Shown one piece after another: positions 23,516-34,282 of a stretch of 64,000 nucleotides of DNA. The position numbers and the translations under genes were made by a program. The first letter of the stretch is position 1; each line of letters begins with the position of its first letter. The notes under the pieces were generated by a model. That model did no database searches and had not been told where the DNA came from. It saw nothing but the letters and a program-made list of their open reading frames with translations. Source of the DNA: Lumbricus rubellus (lineage: Eukaryota > Annelida > Clitellata > Crassiclitellata > Lumbricidae); NCBI GenBank assembly GCA_945859605.1, contig OX243811.1, forward strand, positions 63,252,131 through 63,316,130, written 5' to 3'.

Positions 23516-23517
<2 letters not shown>
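23032..23517 (-). pseudogene. retroelement ORF C-terminal fragment
   Basis: One open minus-strand frame of about 160 codons runs from the (ATT)n tract to a stop at 23032. It includes RPDGATLVPWARGRYVAWD, FVPIAIESLGP, FLMELGRRM and LFQRLSICTQRFNA. This motif series is familiar from the C-terminal, endonuclease-like end of LINE polyproteins in marine invertebrates. It lacks the reverse transcriptase and is a 5'-truncated copy. Assignment rests on motif memory. Confidence 0.6.

Positions 23518-23604
<87 letters not shown>
23518..23604. repeat. (ATT)n microsatellite
   Basis: About 29 uninterrupted ATT units next to the retroelement fragment. Confidence 0.97.
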
Positions 23605-23605
<1 letters not shown>

Positions 23606-24277
23606 ACAGTCTAGGCCTCCAAATTATTTGCAATGTCCTAGCCCACGCAGTGATCGACCAAGGTCGATAGTAAGCATACAGAAATTAAAAGAATAATTAA
23701 GGAACCGTATTTCTGTATGGGACCCGAAGAGGTCACGCTCGAGTCTAATGTCCACGGAAACGCCGACATGGATTCAAAGCTCAAAAGCAAGCCAGTCCAT
23801 GCTCTTTTACAGTACGGCGTACGCTATAACGTCTATGGGGTCAGGCTAACCTTTGAAGTAGGCCTAAGATAAAAACATTGCATTGGCTGCCCAGCAAAAG
23901 GGCAAATAAAAAAAAGCCTTAAAGTGTGTGCAATCATATATAGGCTATTTGTACACAACACCACATTTAACCCGAACAGGCCAAACTTTTCAGGTTTAGT
24001 CTACAATGCAAAGGTCATTTTCCTGCAGGTGCTACAACAGTAGCTGTAGCCTATTGTTGCAGTGCAAGTCCAATTATTTTTGATCGAGGCTTTTTTGCGC
24101 CAAACATCAAAATATCTTCCAGGTCTCAGCTAGGGCACGAATGCACAATTTTGAACTTCTGCGCAAAGACGATGGAAACTGCATCTCAACGGTTCTTTTC
24201 AAACACATCACTAAAGCAAAACTGACGATTCAATGAATCTAATAACTTTCTTTTAGTTTAATTTTCTATAGCCTATC
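23605..24277. other. gene-less stretch
   Basis: No gene recognised. Confidence 0.4.
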
Positions 24278-24400
24278 CAAAGCCCGGTAGCGCGTTGGAT
24301 GACACTTTGTCACGGAGAACAAGAGGTAACGAATTCGCGCCCCGTAGGACGGTCGTGCTTTGTAGGCTGCTATAGGCAAGCGCCGTGTATTGCAGGCTGT
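24278..24400 (+). mobile_element. tRNA-derived SINE (family 2), copy 1
   Basis: Contains an A-box-like TAGCGCGTTGGA and a B-box region GGTAACGAATTCGCG, followed by GTGCTTTGTAGGCTGCTATA and AGCGCCGT. The body is shared with the copy at 33441-33605. Confidence 0.5.
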
Positions 24401-24522
24401 CTGTTTTGTTAGTTCAGATTTATGTATTCTGTGATCCAACTTCCTGTAAAAGTGTAGGCCCTAAATTGTTTCAACTGCATAGGCTTAATTGTTCACTTTA
24501 ACCGGTTGCGGTATGTCAAACC

Positions 24523-25580
24523 CAGGGCCGGCCTTAGCCCAAATGGCGCCCTAGGTAAGGCATACATTTGGCGCCCTTAGTTTTCCACTCAATTGTTCAG
24601 CCCACTTCCGAATCTAAATATGAATTAGCCAGTGCCGGTATACGCTCACAAGGCCGTAGCCAGGATTTTATTTGGAGGGGAGTGTGTTTTCTTGACCGTG
24701 AATTTTGAGGTGCGTACACGCTGAGGCTGACTTTTTGAAGCGAAATTTCTGACGACTTTTGTTAGTCGTCAAATTTTCTGACGTCTAAAAACACAATTTT
24801 TCGCGATTTTCGACTATTTTCTGCTAAAAATTACATTACACACTGTCATGTGCTAGCAAATGCATAATTATTTCATTTTCACATTATTTCATTTGGGGGG
24901 GATGTTCAAACACCCAAAACAACCCCTAACTATACGGCCGTGTAGCCTACGCTCAACTTAGTAATTCATTATAATTTCTTTATTAGTGCACTGAAGGCTG
25001 AATAATGTTCAATTTTGGGGAGAATGGTATAAGTAAAAAATAGAAAAATACTCTTGTGAAAATGGCGCCCTCTTTGATGGAAATGGCGCCCCCTATAGAA
25101 CTTGTCGTCTCATGCAACTTTCTTCATCGTCGTCCCTATACTAGACTATTTACTTGAATCCATGGTGTAACAAATGGCATGCAGGCTGTAATGCTGTACT
25201 CTCATCTTCATACTCAGCAAGGCCCACTCCCATTTCATACATTTCATTTCTTGCAACATTTTCACTAGCCTATCAAAATTGAGCGTCGCGTGGGCTGTTC
25301 TAACTTCTGTCTCCTAAAGCAAAGAGTACGGAATGCCGTTAAAAATCAAATTTTATTTGTCGATATAAAATTTATGCAGTACTTGAAATTGAATTAGGCC
25401 AGCCTGAACAGGTGCAAAGCATCAATAATTAGTTTAAATTCTTTCCATTAGCGAAAGTCTTGAGTTTAAAAGAATATAGTGGAAAAAAATTAATTCGCCG
25501 GTGCCGCGGCGCCCCCCAAGGACCGCGGCGCCCTAGGCAACTGCCTAGGCCTATTTTGCCTATAGCTAAGGCCGGCCCTG
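24523..25580. mobile_element. hAT-like element, CAGGGCCGGCCTTAGC ends
   Basis: Inverted ends CAGGGCCGGCCTTAGC and GCTAAGGCCGGCCCTG, with a perfect 8-bp duplication GTCAAACC (24515-24522, 25581-25588). It is 1058 bp without transposase. Subterminal GGCGCCCTAG repeats occur at both ends. It carries a nested MITE and sits inside a retroposon 3' tail. Confidence 0.9.
24649..24942. mobile_element. hAT-like MITE nested inside the previous element
   Basis: A second copy of the CAAGGCCGTAGCCAGG family, with a degraded right end (ACGGCCGTG). The target duplication TACGCTCA lies at 24641-24648 and, after five extra bases TAGCC, at 24948-24955. Confidence 0.75.
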
Positions 25581-25840
25581 GTCAAACCGGATTGTTGAAT
25601 AAACGAAATTATTATTATTGTCTCAATGTAACAGGTTGCAATTTGGCAACTCGTTTTTGCACAATAAACGAATGAATCATTATAGGCCTAATAGCTGCAA
25701 TGAAGAATATCTGCCTTACGATCACATTAATTTCGTTTTCAAACATTATAACATGGCTGTATTGGCAAAATTAGAGTAGGCCAACAAGCTACAGTTGCGT
25801 AGGCTTGTACGTCTACTGGTCATTTTCCGTAGCCTATATT

Positions 25841-26138
25841 CAGGGCTCAGCCTGTACACGAGGGTATACGCGCGTATACTCACCTTGCAAAGAATTCAAT
25901 GCGAACAAATGTGCGAGATATGAAATATTAGGAAAAAATAGGCGAAAATCCCGAAAGGTAGTGGCTTTTGGACTGTCGTGGACTACAAGTAACAAGAATT
26001 AAAACCAGGTGATGACTAAAAAAGGTCATTAAAAATTTTGATGACTAAAAAGGTCATCTGAGAAATGCTGGTCCCCAAAAAGTCCGATTTTTTTCGGCTG
26101 GCGTGTACTCACCTGAAAATTTACCAGTACAGAGCCTG
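25841..26138. mobile_element. putative MITE, CAGGGCTCAGCC end
   Basis: Related ends (CAGGGCTCAGCCTGTAC and GTACAGAGCCTG) are flanked by CGTAGCCTATATT and CGTAGCCTACATT, 12 of 13 identical. A 13-bp duplication is unusual, and GTAGCCTA is common here, so the boundaries are tentative. The interior has two GATGACTAAAAA-GGTCAT cassettes. Confidence 0.5.
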
Positions 26139-26443
26139 CGTAGCCTACATTACAAACAAATAATATTTGTTATTATAGCCTATAATTTTTATGCTATATT
26201 TTATAGCCTATCTGTGAGGTGAGCACATGCTGCAGGCATATACCTGCGCAAACCTTTGATTAGGCTACAGAAGTAGCCTACTCTATCTGCAGCCCATGGT
26301 AAACTATTTGGCAACAGATTGTGGAACTCTAACCAAATGCAAAGATTTCAATGAAGCCATAGTTTTCGTTGCTAAATTACGTAAATATTTTATATTGCAA
26401 ATGTAAAATGGCTGCCGAGCTGATGAAAATAATTTTTTACCTA

Positions 26444-26640
26444 AGCAAGGTTGATGTGAATTACTGCTTACATAAACAGGCCTAGAAGCTGGATTGATGA
26501 AGTTTGTTTTTGCCTAAACAGAAGTGGAATTGGCAGAAAAATTCATAGAATTTTGATTGATCTTGCCGAAACAGAATTTCAATCGATGAAATTTTATCCT
26601 TAAATGAAAGTTGGATTGATGAATTTTATCACGGACATTG
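26444..26640. repeat. degenerate dispersed minisatellite (GCCTAAACAGAAG unit)
   Basis: Four to five loosely tandem units of roughly 35-50 bp built on GCCTAAACAGAAGTTGGATT followed by GATGAA. Related units are at 36656-36745 and 40195-40490. Confidence 0.6.
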
Positions 26641-27461
26641 GTGGACTGCTACTAGCCTACCACCAACGTAAAGTATGGCAACTGATGACATTAAAATAAT
26701 TTTCAACGTGAACTATGGGGTAACCAAGATTAATTTTCTAATACACGACAGTATATACATCTTATAAGCTTCAATCAGCTCTCCTTACTCTATTCTTTTC
26801 AGCAATGGTAGGCCTCATTAACCTGCTCAGATCCAACAGCACAATTTAGTAAAACAAAAACCAACAAGTCAGTTTACGTGAACAGCTCTTAATTTTTTTA
26901 AGCTGCAATCAATTTACAAAGTAAAAAATTACACCACGCCTGTTTAGGAGTCTTAACAAAATAACTTACGTTACATTTTAAGTTGCATCTCAATCACATC
27001 TCAGAAACAATACTACTAGAGATGTAACTATTGTACATCTAACTTCTGCATTCCAATGCATTTAAGTCTGCTCACGGTTTAGCTAAATAAGTCTCTGCAA
27101 ACAACATAGGACACAACAAATAAAATTCAACTCAGATAATGGCATTTCCTTGAAACCAAGCAGCTACATGTCAGTCAATAACCTTTGACCCTGCCTAAAC
27201 CAACATTCCAAATGTGGCAGCTTCAAAATAAATCGAGAACAGTCATGACCTACTAACTACATCGTCGGCAAAGTTCCGGAATGAGATGTCGGCTCAATAA
27301 ATTCAGAGTTCAAGATTCCCTGCTTTGCAAGCTCTTCCATGAAACCACCACCCAGATCTAAGCATGGCTGTCCATCCAACTTCAGTGAAAGCAACGTTGT
27401 GATGTTACAACACAATTTCACTACAGCCAATTCATTGACTAAACAGATTCATTTAGATCAT
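26641..27461. other. probable 3' flank/UTR of the FBP gene
   Basis: Downstream of the FBP stop on the minus strand. No other exon is seen. The 3' UTR end was not located. Confidence 0.4.
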
Positions 27462-27656
27462 TTAGATGACATGAACATATTTGTTGAAGCACTCAATCAC
27501 GTCCTCAACATCTTCCTTTGAGCCAAGGAAAACGGGAGACCTCTGATGAATGCTGTTTGGAATCACATCAAGTATTGGTGACGAACCCGTGGTTGCCAGA
27601 CCTCCTGCCTGCTCAATGATGTATGCCATCGGAATACACTCGTACAGTAATCGTAA
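27462..27656 (-). CDS. fbp1: FBP exon 7 (last)
   Basis: 65 codons including the stop, phase 0 at the acceptor (TGTTTCAG). It holds [19 protein letters not shown], with the metal-ligand Glu, the GLATTG strand and a [16 protein letters not shown] segment. The last residues are KYVHVI. Confidence 0.95.
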   Translation of the reverse strand, partial: LRLLYECIPMAYIIEQAGGLATTGSSPILDVIPNSIHQRSPVFLGSKEDVEDVIECFNKYVHVI

Positions 27657-30600
27657 CTGAAACATGTTCGATAAAACAATCAGTAACTGTTAGATGTATA
27701 TACAAAACATCAGTTAAAAAGGCAATTCACTCAAAAATCAACTTTACTTAGAAGAAAAATAATAGCTCAAAATAGAAAAACCTATTGTATTGCATTTGAA
27801 CATTTATAAAGCGTTTCTCTCAGCAAGAGCACTACAAAAACTCTCAATGAAAAGACCAAGTTCATAATCATACAAACTAAAATAACTCCAAAAGAATTAA
27901 TAATTTCATTGTAAACTTAATCTAAAAGCAGAATCTATTCAGAAATTCTAGGTTTGGATAGTCATTGTGATCAAGTTGGCAAATTGATTTATTTACATTT
28001 ATAAGATAGCAATGGATTAAGAGTTCTTTGACAGCTTTCTACCTATGAAGAATTTGAACCGCCCTTTGAACAATAACCTACTCAAGAGGACAGTCATGTA
28101 CAGTCTCAGCTCTCCATTACAAAGACCTAAGCTGCACATAAATCCTCGTAATGGCATCAATGATCTACCACACGCTCTACCACCAGTCTAATGGCCCAGT
28201 CTCGTGGCTGTTCATCGCAGACAGACTGCATGGCTTTCAACAGAGATGTTTGGATGATTTGTGATGCAATCAATACATGTGAAATTGTGAATTGGTAGCT
28301 AAATTGCTGATGTGAATGACAGCATTCTACAATTGATAGTTCAATGCAATAAAAGTTCACAGACTGTGTAAAGATTCTGGCATTTACCTTTCCTTTAGGG
28401 CAGTCTTTTGTCGCAGGGTACATGAATATTCCGCCATACCGCAGTGTCCGATGAACATCAGACACCATTGCGCCAACGTACCGAGCACTGTATGGTAGCT
28501 TTCCACCCTAGTCACACACAGATCAGCAATTTAATCAGACACTAATGTAAAGCTGGATTTTAAACTACATGCAACTACATTACACTAAAGCGCATAATGT
28601 TCAGATGATGCCATAATTTTTAACCTTTGCCCTCCTTGTGCTTTGTATAAACTTCAATCTTTTGTCATTTAACAAAAAATTTACAAAAATAACACTTCAT
28701 TCATTCATTATGAAGATTTGTATAGTGTCCCTTCAAGGTTGAAACTCAGGAGCACTTCCAACCTAACCTTGGCTGAAAAGGACAGTTTTAAGGTTGCAAT
28801 AAAATGCATCTTAAGCCTTCACCAAAAGAATCTGAAAAGTGCATCTGAATGATTTTTCTATTAATTGCAACACTGGAGAAACGTGGGTTTGTCCGAAAGA
28901 TACACCTTGCAATGCATGCCTCATAGCATCATGCATCAGAGGGCATAAACGTCAAAAATGGACTTGCTTTACCCAGTGAAGACTCATAAACTAAGCAGTC
29001 AAATCAGCCAAAACTGCACTCATCTAATTTCATAGGTGAAATGGTTCTTGCATGAACAGTTGTCGGTTCTAAGACATAATATTTCTAATCGTCGATTAAA
29101 TCCAGTTATTAATTTCGTGGCACATACTTTTGGGTTCTTTAGACCGGCGATGTAGTCTCTGATCGGATTGTACCAGTACTTTGAATATCCTTCGTTTATT
29201 GAGTAAATTTTGCCGCGAGGTTTGATGCGGACGTTGCTCTCCGTCAGAATGAATTCACCTATTGACTGAAATGAAACACAGAAGTATAGTTAGTATACAC
29301 TAGTAAAAAACATACTTGTCTGATGCTAATATTTTGGTCATTTTATTCAACTTGTGATTTAATTTGCACATTTTTAAATTATCAAGTATTGCAGAGGTTC
29401 TCAAACTGTGGTACGCGTACCCCTAGGGGTACGCCAGGCGTCGGTAAGGGGTACGGGAGAAATTCCAGAAATATAAATTTTCTTTGAGTTTATGGACTTT
29501 GTGTCCATCTTTCTTTGATTAGAAATGATTTTTAAGGTTGCAGCATGTAACAGTGCTCATCGTCATTTATTTATTTCACAATATATAATTAGACTCACAT
29601 ACTGTACAATGCATGCACCTATTTGCTCACAAAGCAGAGAGCTGAATTTGAATTAGCCTAAGGATTAATTTTTGATCGAGCTTTAAATATTGAGATTTCT
29701 TTCAGTACGTCATATCTGGGCGAAGCCAGTTTTAAACTATTCTTGATCTCAAAACAAAAAATGGGGTTAATTTGCATTTGAAATTGACAAAATTTATATT
29801 AAACCAGATATTTTAAATCTTAGCTAGTCTAAACAAGCCCATAGCACTATAAGTTAGCTCTTTCTTACACGGGTTATAGACCAATTTCTCTTTTAAATTT
29901 GTTAATAAGATTATACGATTGAAACTAAATTTTATTCCATAGGCTATAGGCCTTTAGGACACTAATAAACAATGTCACCCATCATTAAATGGACTTTTAG
30001 TTGTCACTGCAAGGGGACCTCGCAATGACATTTTGTTTCTGACATGACGTTGCTGGGGGTACGCCATCATTCGATTTTCTTACTTGGGGGTACAATGAAA
30101 ATAAAGTTTGAGAACCCCTGAAGTATTGCTTCAATGTATTAAAACGACATAAATCTATGTCCCATTGTGCGTAGACCTGCAAGTGGAGTAAAAGAAAAAA
30201 TACCTACTTACTTAGTTATATCCGGAGATGTGGGGTTTAGAACGCACTTGATACAAATGGAAAAACAAAGCACAAAAAACAAACACTTACTGGGTCTAAG
30301 ACAAAGGAGTTGACACCTGTGCCGACCGATAGAACGAGCGCTGTGGCACTCCCGTACAGAGCATAACCGGCCGCCACAACATCTCGACCTGACTGCAATG
30401 CATCACGAACAGTTGCTGGTCCCTCTGATTTCTAAAACATAAACAGTGAATATCAGTTGACAGTAAAAGACTCTTGCGCTTCTAGTTATGGTAAGCATAA
30501 GCAATGGTATGATAGTAAGAGAAAACTGATCATTATGGTGGCCGGTTGCAAATGTGCTGTCTTCACTTCTAGAATAGAATATTAAAGTCCCACTATGATG

Positions 30601-33600
30601 CGAAACAAGGTTGTCACAATACCGGTTTATATTCAGGCCAAACATCCCAAGGCAGCTAACTGTATCTTTGGCTCAAGCAGGTCATTGACACAACTGCTTA
30701 GCATAATATGATCAAGTTAGGATGCTTTACATTTAGACATCCAACCAGATAGAATTAGCTTTGAATGCAATTCCTTGTTTCTGTCTGTCTGTATGTCTGT
30801 CTGTCTGCCTGTCACTCACTCACTCACTCACGCATGCATGCACGCATTCACTCACTCACTCACTCACTCAGCATATTTAGTTCACTGACCATATCTTTTT
30901 GAATGAACAAAATTAACTAAAATAAAATATAAAAAATTAATCAACAGATTTAAAGCTGTCTCACCTTCTTAAATACGGTGAATATTGTTCCTATGGTAAC
31001 AAGGCTGTCGATGTATGAGGCACCATCCAAAGGATCAAAACAAACGATGTATTTGCCCTGGACAGAGGACACAGAAGAAAAAACAAATTAAGTAATTAAA
31101 TTAGAGCTTGAAAACATGTAACACAGCCCTATAAACAAACGTTTTCTTAGTATGGTTTGATGTTTTATACCAGGATGTTAATAATTGCAAATTTCTTTAA
31201 GTTACTTCGAACATGAACGAATATAATAACCTCTGTTAACCAACTAGCACCGGACTATGTATACTACACATATAGGTGGCCCTAAACAGCAAGACTCTGC
31301 TGTCCCTCCTGGGTTCCCTTGTGTGACCAACAGATAACTTGTTCTTAGTACGATGATATATGTTACTTTGTATATTTAATATTTATAGACCAATAACTGA
31401 TGGTTACACAATACAGGTCTACATCAACACTTTAATAAAGATCAGTTTTGGTACACTCTCGTCTCTAAAGTGACAAGAATCTTTTCATATATATATATTT
31501 CATACAGCCATGTTTGTTTGGTACATATAGGCCAAACATTGCTCCAGTGGCACAATTCAAATAAGCCATCTGTGTAAATACAGCCACAAACTCAGTCAGA
31601 GTCTCACCTGAGGGCAGATTAAAGGGGTCTATATGCAAACATTGATTTGCAAAATTTTGCTTCTTACAAGAAACCTATTAATAAATAATAGAACTTTCAA
31701 AACACTAAATTTGAAATAGAAAAATATCAAAAACACTTAAATTTAAACAATGAAATGACACTCAGAGCAATATGAATGCGACATCAATCCAGGTAATCAC
31801 TAGGGTAATTTCGAACAGAGTCGCATTGCTTCGACCATAGTTGGAAAAAACTTTTTCTTTTTTATTCTTCTTGAAAAAGTAAATTTTTCTTTTTTTATTT
31901 CTCGTCTCGTTTTTTCCTTTTTTCCCTTTCTTTTTATTGATTTACTGTAGAATTATTTTCCTTAATGCTATTTTCGTCTGAAATCTCTTACACTGTCTCC
32001 GTAAGTTCCGCTAATTCAGATCACTACGGTATTTGGTCGTTTTCTTAGTGTGAGCTTTGTTATTTTCTTGTTGATTTAAATTAAATTGCATAAACAAGGT
32101 TTTCAATTTTAAATTGTAGTACAAGATGCAACAAAGTCTATTTATTTTTCACTTTCCCTTTTTTGGTCGCTTTTTCATTTTTTTCCTAATAAAGCGACTT
32201 TTCCCCATTTTTATTCCGTTTCCATCGTTTTTTACATCTATGGCTTCGACGGTATTTAGTCGTCATCCGTATAATCGCCCAAAATTACGTCTAAATTTAT
32301 ATGGTTCTAATCACAAAACTCTTCCTTACAACACAATTTTATTTATTTCCCCAAGTTCTCGTTATAATTAAACTAATTCATTTTTCACTATGACAGTCGT
32401 CAACAAAACAGATTGGAAGGCCCACCCTGCAAAGCCCCGGAAACAGCCGCAACGATCATCTAGGTATGTATGTATGTATGTGCACTTGCTATAGCGCCCC
32501 TTCAAGCTCTCTGCTCAGAGGCGCTCCCGATGCAGAGCGGACACTGCATCGGAGTTTCACGCCGAAGCGCTGAGCAAAATTTTCTAAGTGAAGGACTTGC
32601 CCAAGGTCCTTACGCGGGGAGGTGGATTCGAACCTTCCGACTCCAAGGCAACGATGCCACCACTAGACCACCGCGCCCCACGATAGGTTTAAGGTCAGTC
32701 ACCTAATTTTTGGTGGCTTCATATTCCTTCGACACAAGTCTCTGATAAGACCAATTACATTGAAACATCTGAACCATTGAACAAAAATCATCCGAACCTG
32801 TTTATCAAGATCGACTTCAATGGCTTCTTCGTTTTCCTCTGATATGAGAAGACAAGTCATAAACGACGACTTCATCATGTTTATAAATAGATCGTTGGCA
32901 AACGTGTCCAGCTTTTTCATCACCTCAGCCTGGACATTGCTGCTGCCTGCTATTCCAAACCTACACAAACGAAAATTTCAAATTTGCAGTTTTCGCACAT
33001 AACAGTTGTTAAATTAAGCAACAAAGTGAGAAAAAAACTAAACACACTTTAAATAGTCCATGTCATGTCATGTCAGTCACCGACGTCGCTGCGCGACGGT
33101 TGGTCACATGCATGGACTAGAGTTAAATAGTACACCAAGAACAAATGAGCAAAAATGCAGTCAATAAATCATTGTGATATATTGCCAATAGCAGATCTCT
33201 CTTAAATTTTGCGCAGGTACCGACATGAATTCTGTCGCCTCTAAAACTACTGGATGCTAAAATCTGTCGGAGTTTGGCGAACAGCTTTATCAAAACTAAT
33301 AAAGATGAAACAAATTAGACAACAGAATTTTATAGGAAGTTCGGTGGATGTAAATATATTTGTCAATATTTCCATTTTAATCAAACTATAATATATACCT
33401 TCAGGCTAAAAATAGGCAGTAGTCGTATTGCTACTAGGGAAGGGGTGGTCGCGCGGTGGTGCATTGGACAACATACTGGCACGGAGATCAGCGGAGTTGA
33501 GTTCAATTCCCGAAGACCCAGTAAGATGGACGTGCCTTGTTGGCTGCTATAAGCGCCGTTGATCATCAGTTGAAAACTTCTATAACGCCGGTGTACAAAG

Positions 33601-33961
33601 CACAAATTACGCTTATTACATCAAGATGACGCAAGAATCAAGGCGTAATCAACTCAACAATCAAACATAACAGGGTAAAAAATCCACACAGTACACTATA
33701 CAATTCACACAGAAACAGCACAGTCGGTCCTTCGCTGATGAATAAATGCGCTACATAAAATGGCACCTACAAGTGGGCGATGCCAGCTCTACGCACGGCG
33801 CTCGAGATGGCTTTGACTGCCGTCAATATGGCCGTCATCAGTTGAGTGAGATCGCCCGACGCATTCGGATGTTTCTTCTGCTCGGCCAACAACCATCGTG
33901 TGAGCGTCAGGCAATCCGTATTCAGATGGCTGCCACTCCTCCTTCCCATCTCGGCGTCCAT
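27462..33961 (-). CDS. fbp1: fructose-1,6-bisphosphatase, complete seven-exon gene
   Basis: The enzyme hydrolyses fructose-1,6-bisphosphate to fructose-6-phosphate, the committed cytosolic step of gluconeogenesis. Coding exons: 33771-33961, 32798-32960, 30965-31057, 30291-30431, 29128-29265, 28388-28507 and 27462-27656. All join in frame at GT-AG sites and give 346 residues; vertebrate FBPs have about 338. Seen: AMP-site GDLTQL and KY, metal ligands SEE and [34 protein letters not shown] and ATTG. The start is Met at 33961 (Met at position 5 is an alternative). One oddity is [10 protein letters not shown] where the family normally has DPLDGSSNID. Introns carry a hAT element, two SINEs and LINE 3' ends. 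No promoter motif was resolved. Confidence 0.95.
27790..27860 (-). mobile_element. CR1-type LINE 3'-end fragment in FBP intron 6
   Basis: On the minus strand an AACGCTTTATAAATG motif is followed by AATGCAATACAATA. This matches the 3' end of the CR1-like copy at 51570 (GTGCTTTATAAATGG then (ACAAT)n). Confidence 0.5.
28388..28507 (-). CDS. fbp1: FBP exon 6
   Basis: 40 codons, phase 0-0, acceptor GTGACTAG and donor GTAAAT. It encodes the substrate-binding [20 protein letters not shown], ending in PKGK. Confidence 0.95.
29128..29265 (-). CDS. fbp1: FBP exon 5
   Basis: 46 codons, phase 0-0, acceptor CATTTCAG and donor GTATGT. It encodes [20 protein letters not shown] and INEGY, which includes the conserved Asn of the substrate pocket. 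Confidence 0.95.
29392..30120. mobile_element. hAT-like element in FBP intron 4
   Basis: Ends CAGAGGTTCTCAAACTGTGG and AAAGTTTGAGAACCCCTG, with a perfect 8-bp duplication AAGTATTG (29384-29391, 30121-30128). It is 729 bp. Subterminal GGGGTACGCC motifs occur at both ends. No transposase frame is present. Confidence 0.92.
30291..30431 (-). CDS. fbp1: FBP exon 4
   Basis: 47 codons, phase 0-0, acceptor GTTTTAG and donor GTAAGT. It encodes [20 protein letters not shown] and ends NSFVLDP. Confidence 0.95.
30780..30872. repeat. (GTCT)n and (ACTC)n microsatellite in FBP intron 3
   Basis: Tetranucleotide runs TGTC and CACT/ACTC separated by GCATGCATGCA. Non-coding. Confidence 0.9.
30965..31057 (-). 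CDS. fbp1: FBP exon 3
   Basis: 31 codons, phase 0-0, acceptor TGTCCAG and donor GTGAGA. It encodes [20 protein letters not shown]. The catalytic metal ligands Asp-Pro-Leu-Asp are intact, but the usual SSN after the Gly reads ASY. Confidence 0.95.
32463..32681 (-). mobile_element. tRNA-derived SINE (family 1) in FBP intron 2
   Basis: A minus-strand copy begins TGGGGCGCGGTGGTCTAGTG (A box) and has the B box GGTTCGAATCC, the body GGGCAAGTCCTTCACTTAG, GCGCTTCGGCGTGAAACTCC and the tail GGGGCGCTATAGCAAGTGCA, then (CATA)n. Confidence 0.85.
32798..32960 (-). CDS. fbp1: FBP exon 2
   Basis: One base completing a Leu codon, then 54 codons; acceptor GTGTAG, donor GTTCGG. It encodes [10 protein letters not shown] and [14 protein letters not shown] with the metal-ligand Glu pair. 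Confidence 0.95.
33058..33122 (-). mobile_element. 65-bp 5'-truncated LINE 3' end in FBP intron 1
   Basis: CAACCGTCGCGCAGCGACGT followed by (CATGA)n tail on the minus strand matches the 3' end of the LINE at 52035-53028. A perfect 9-bp duplication TTAAATAGT flanks it (33049-33057, 33123-33131). Confidence 0.75.
33441..33605 (+). mobile_element. tRNA-derived SINE (family 2), copy 2, in FBP intron 1
   Basis: A-box-like GGTGGTGCATTGG, B-box-like GAGTTCAATTCCC, then GACGTGCCTTGTTGGCTGCT and AAGCGCCGTTGATC. The body resembles the copy at 24278-24400. Confidence 0.6.
33771..33961 (-). CDS. fbp1: FBP exon 1 (start)
   Basis: 63 codons plus two bases; donor GTAGGT. It encodes the N-terminal arm and the AMP-site region: [10 protein letters not shown], then [19 protein letters not shown] and RRAGIAH. 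The usual family Glu of GELTQ is Asp here. Confidence 0.92.
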
Positions 33962-34282
33962 CGCCGCGAGAAACCAGGTTTTCGATGGGAGATAACGGCA
34001 AATCCTTTCGGTTTACGCGGTTTCGTCAGAAACAACACGTTCATGTTCTTGACCTTCGCGTAGTACAATGGCCGGTCCAGAGAAATCTTCATACACAAAA
34101 TGCCTCGAATTATTTCATGACCAAAGTGAAAGTTTCATGACAAGCACCCGCATCAAAGTAATAGAGAAACGCACGACGACCACAACATAAATGAAATGAC
34201 AAATAAGCTTATTGTATATTCGTTTGATTCTTAATAAATTTTATTTCTGAATAGGGCCTATATAAACTATTCATTCAGAGCA
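33962..34282. other. FBP 5' flank
   Basis: Probable 5' UTR and promoter region. No TATA box or other motif stood out. Confidence 0.35.

Noticed and set aside
23353..23670. Plus-strand frames with poly-Leu or poly-Tyr
   Set aside because: Antisense to the retroelement fragment and across the (ATT)n tract.
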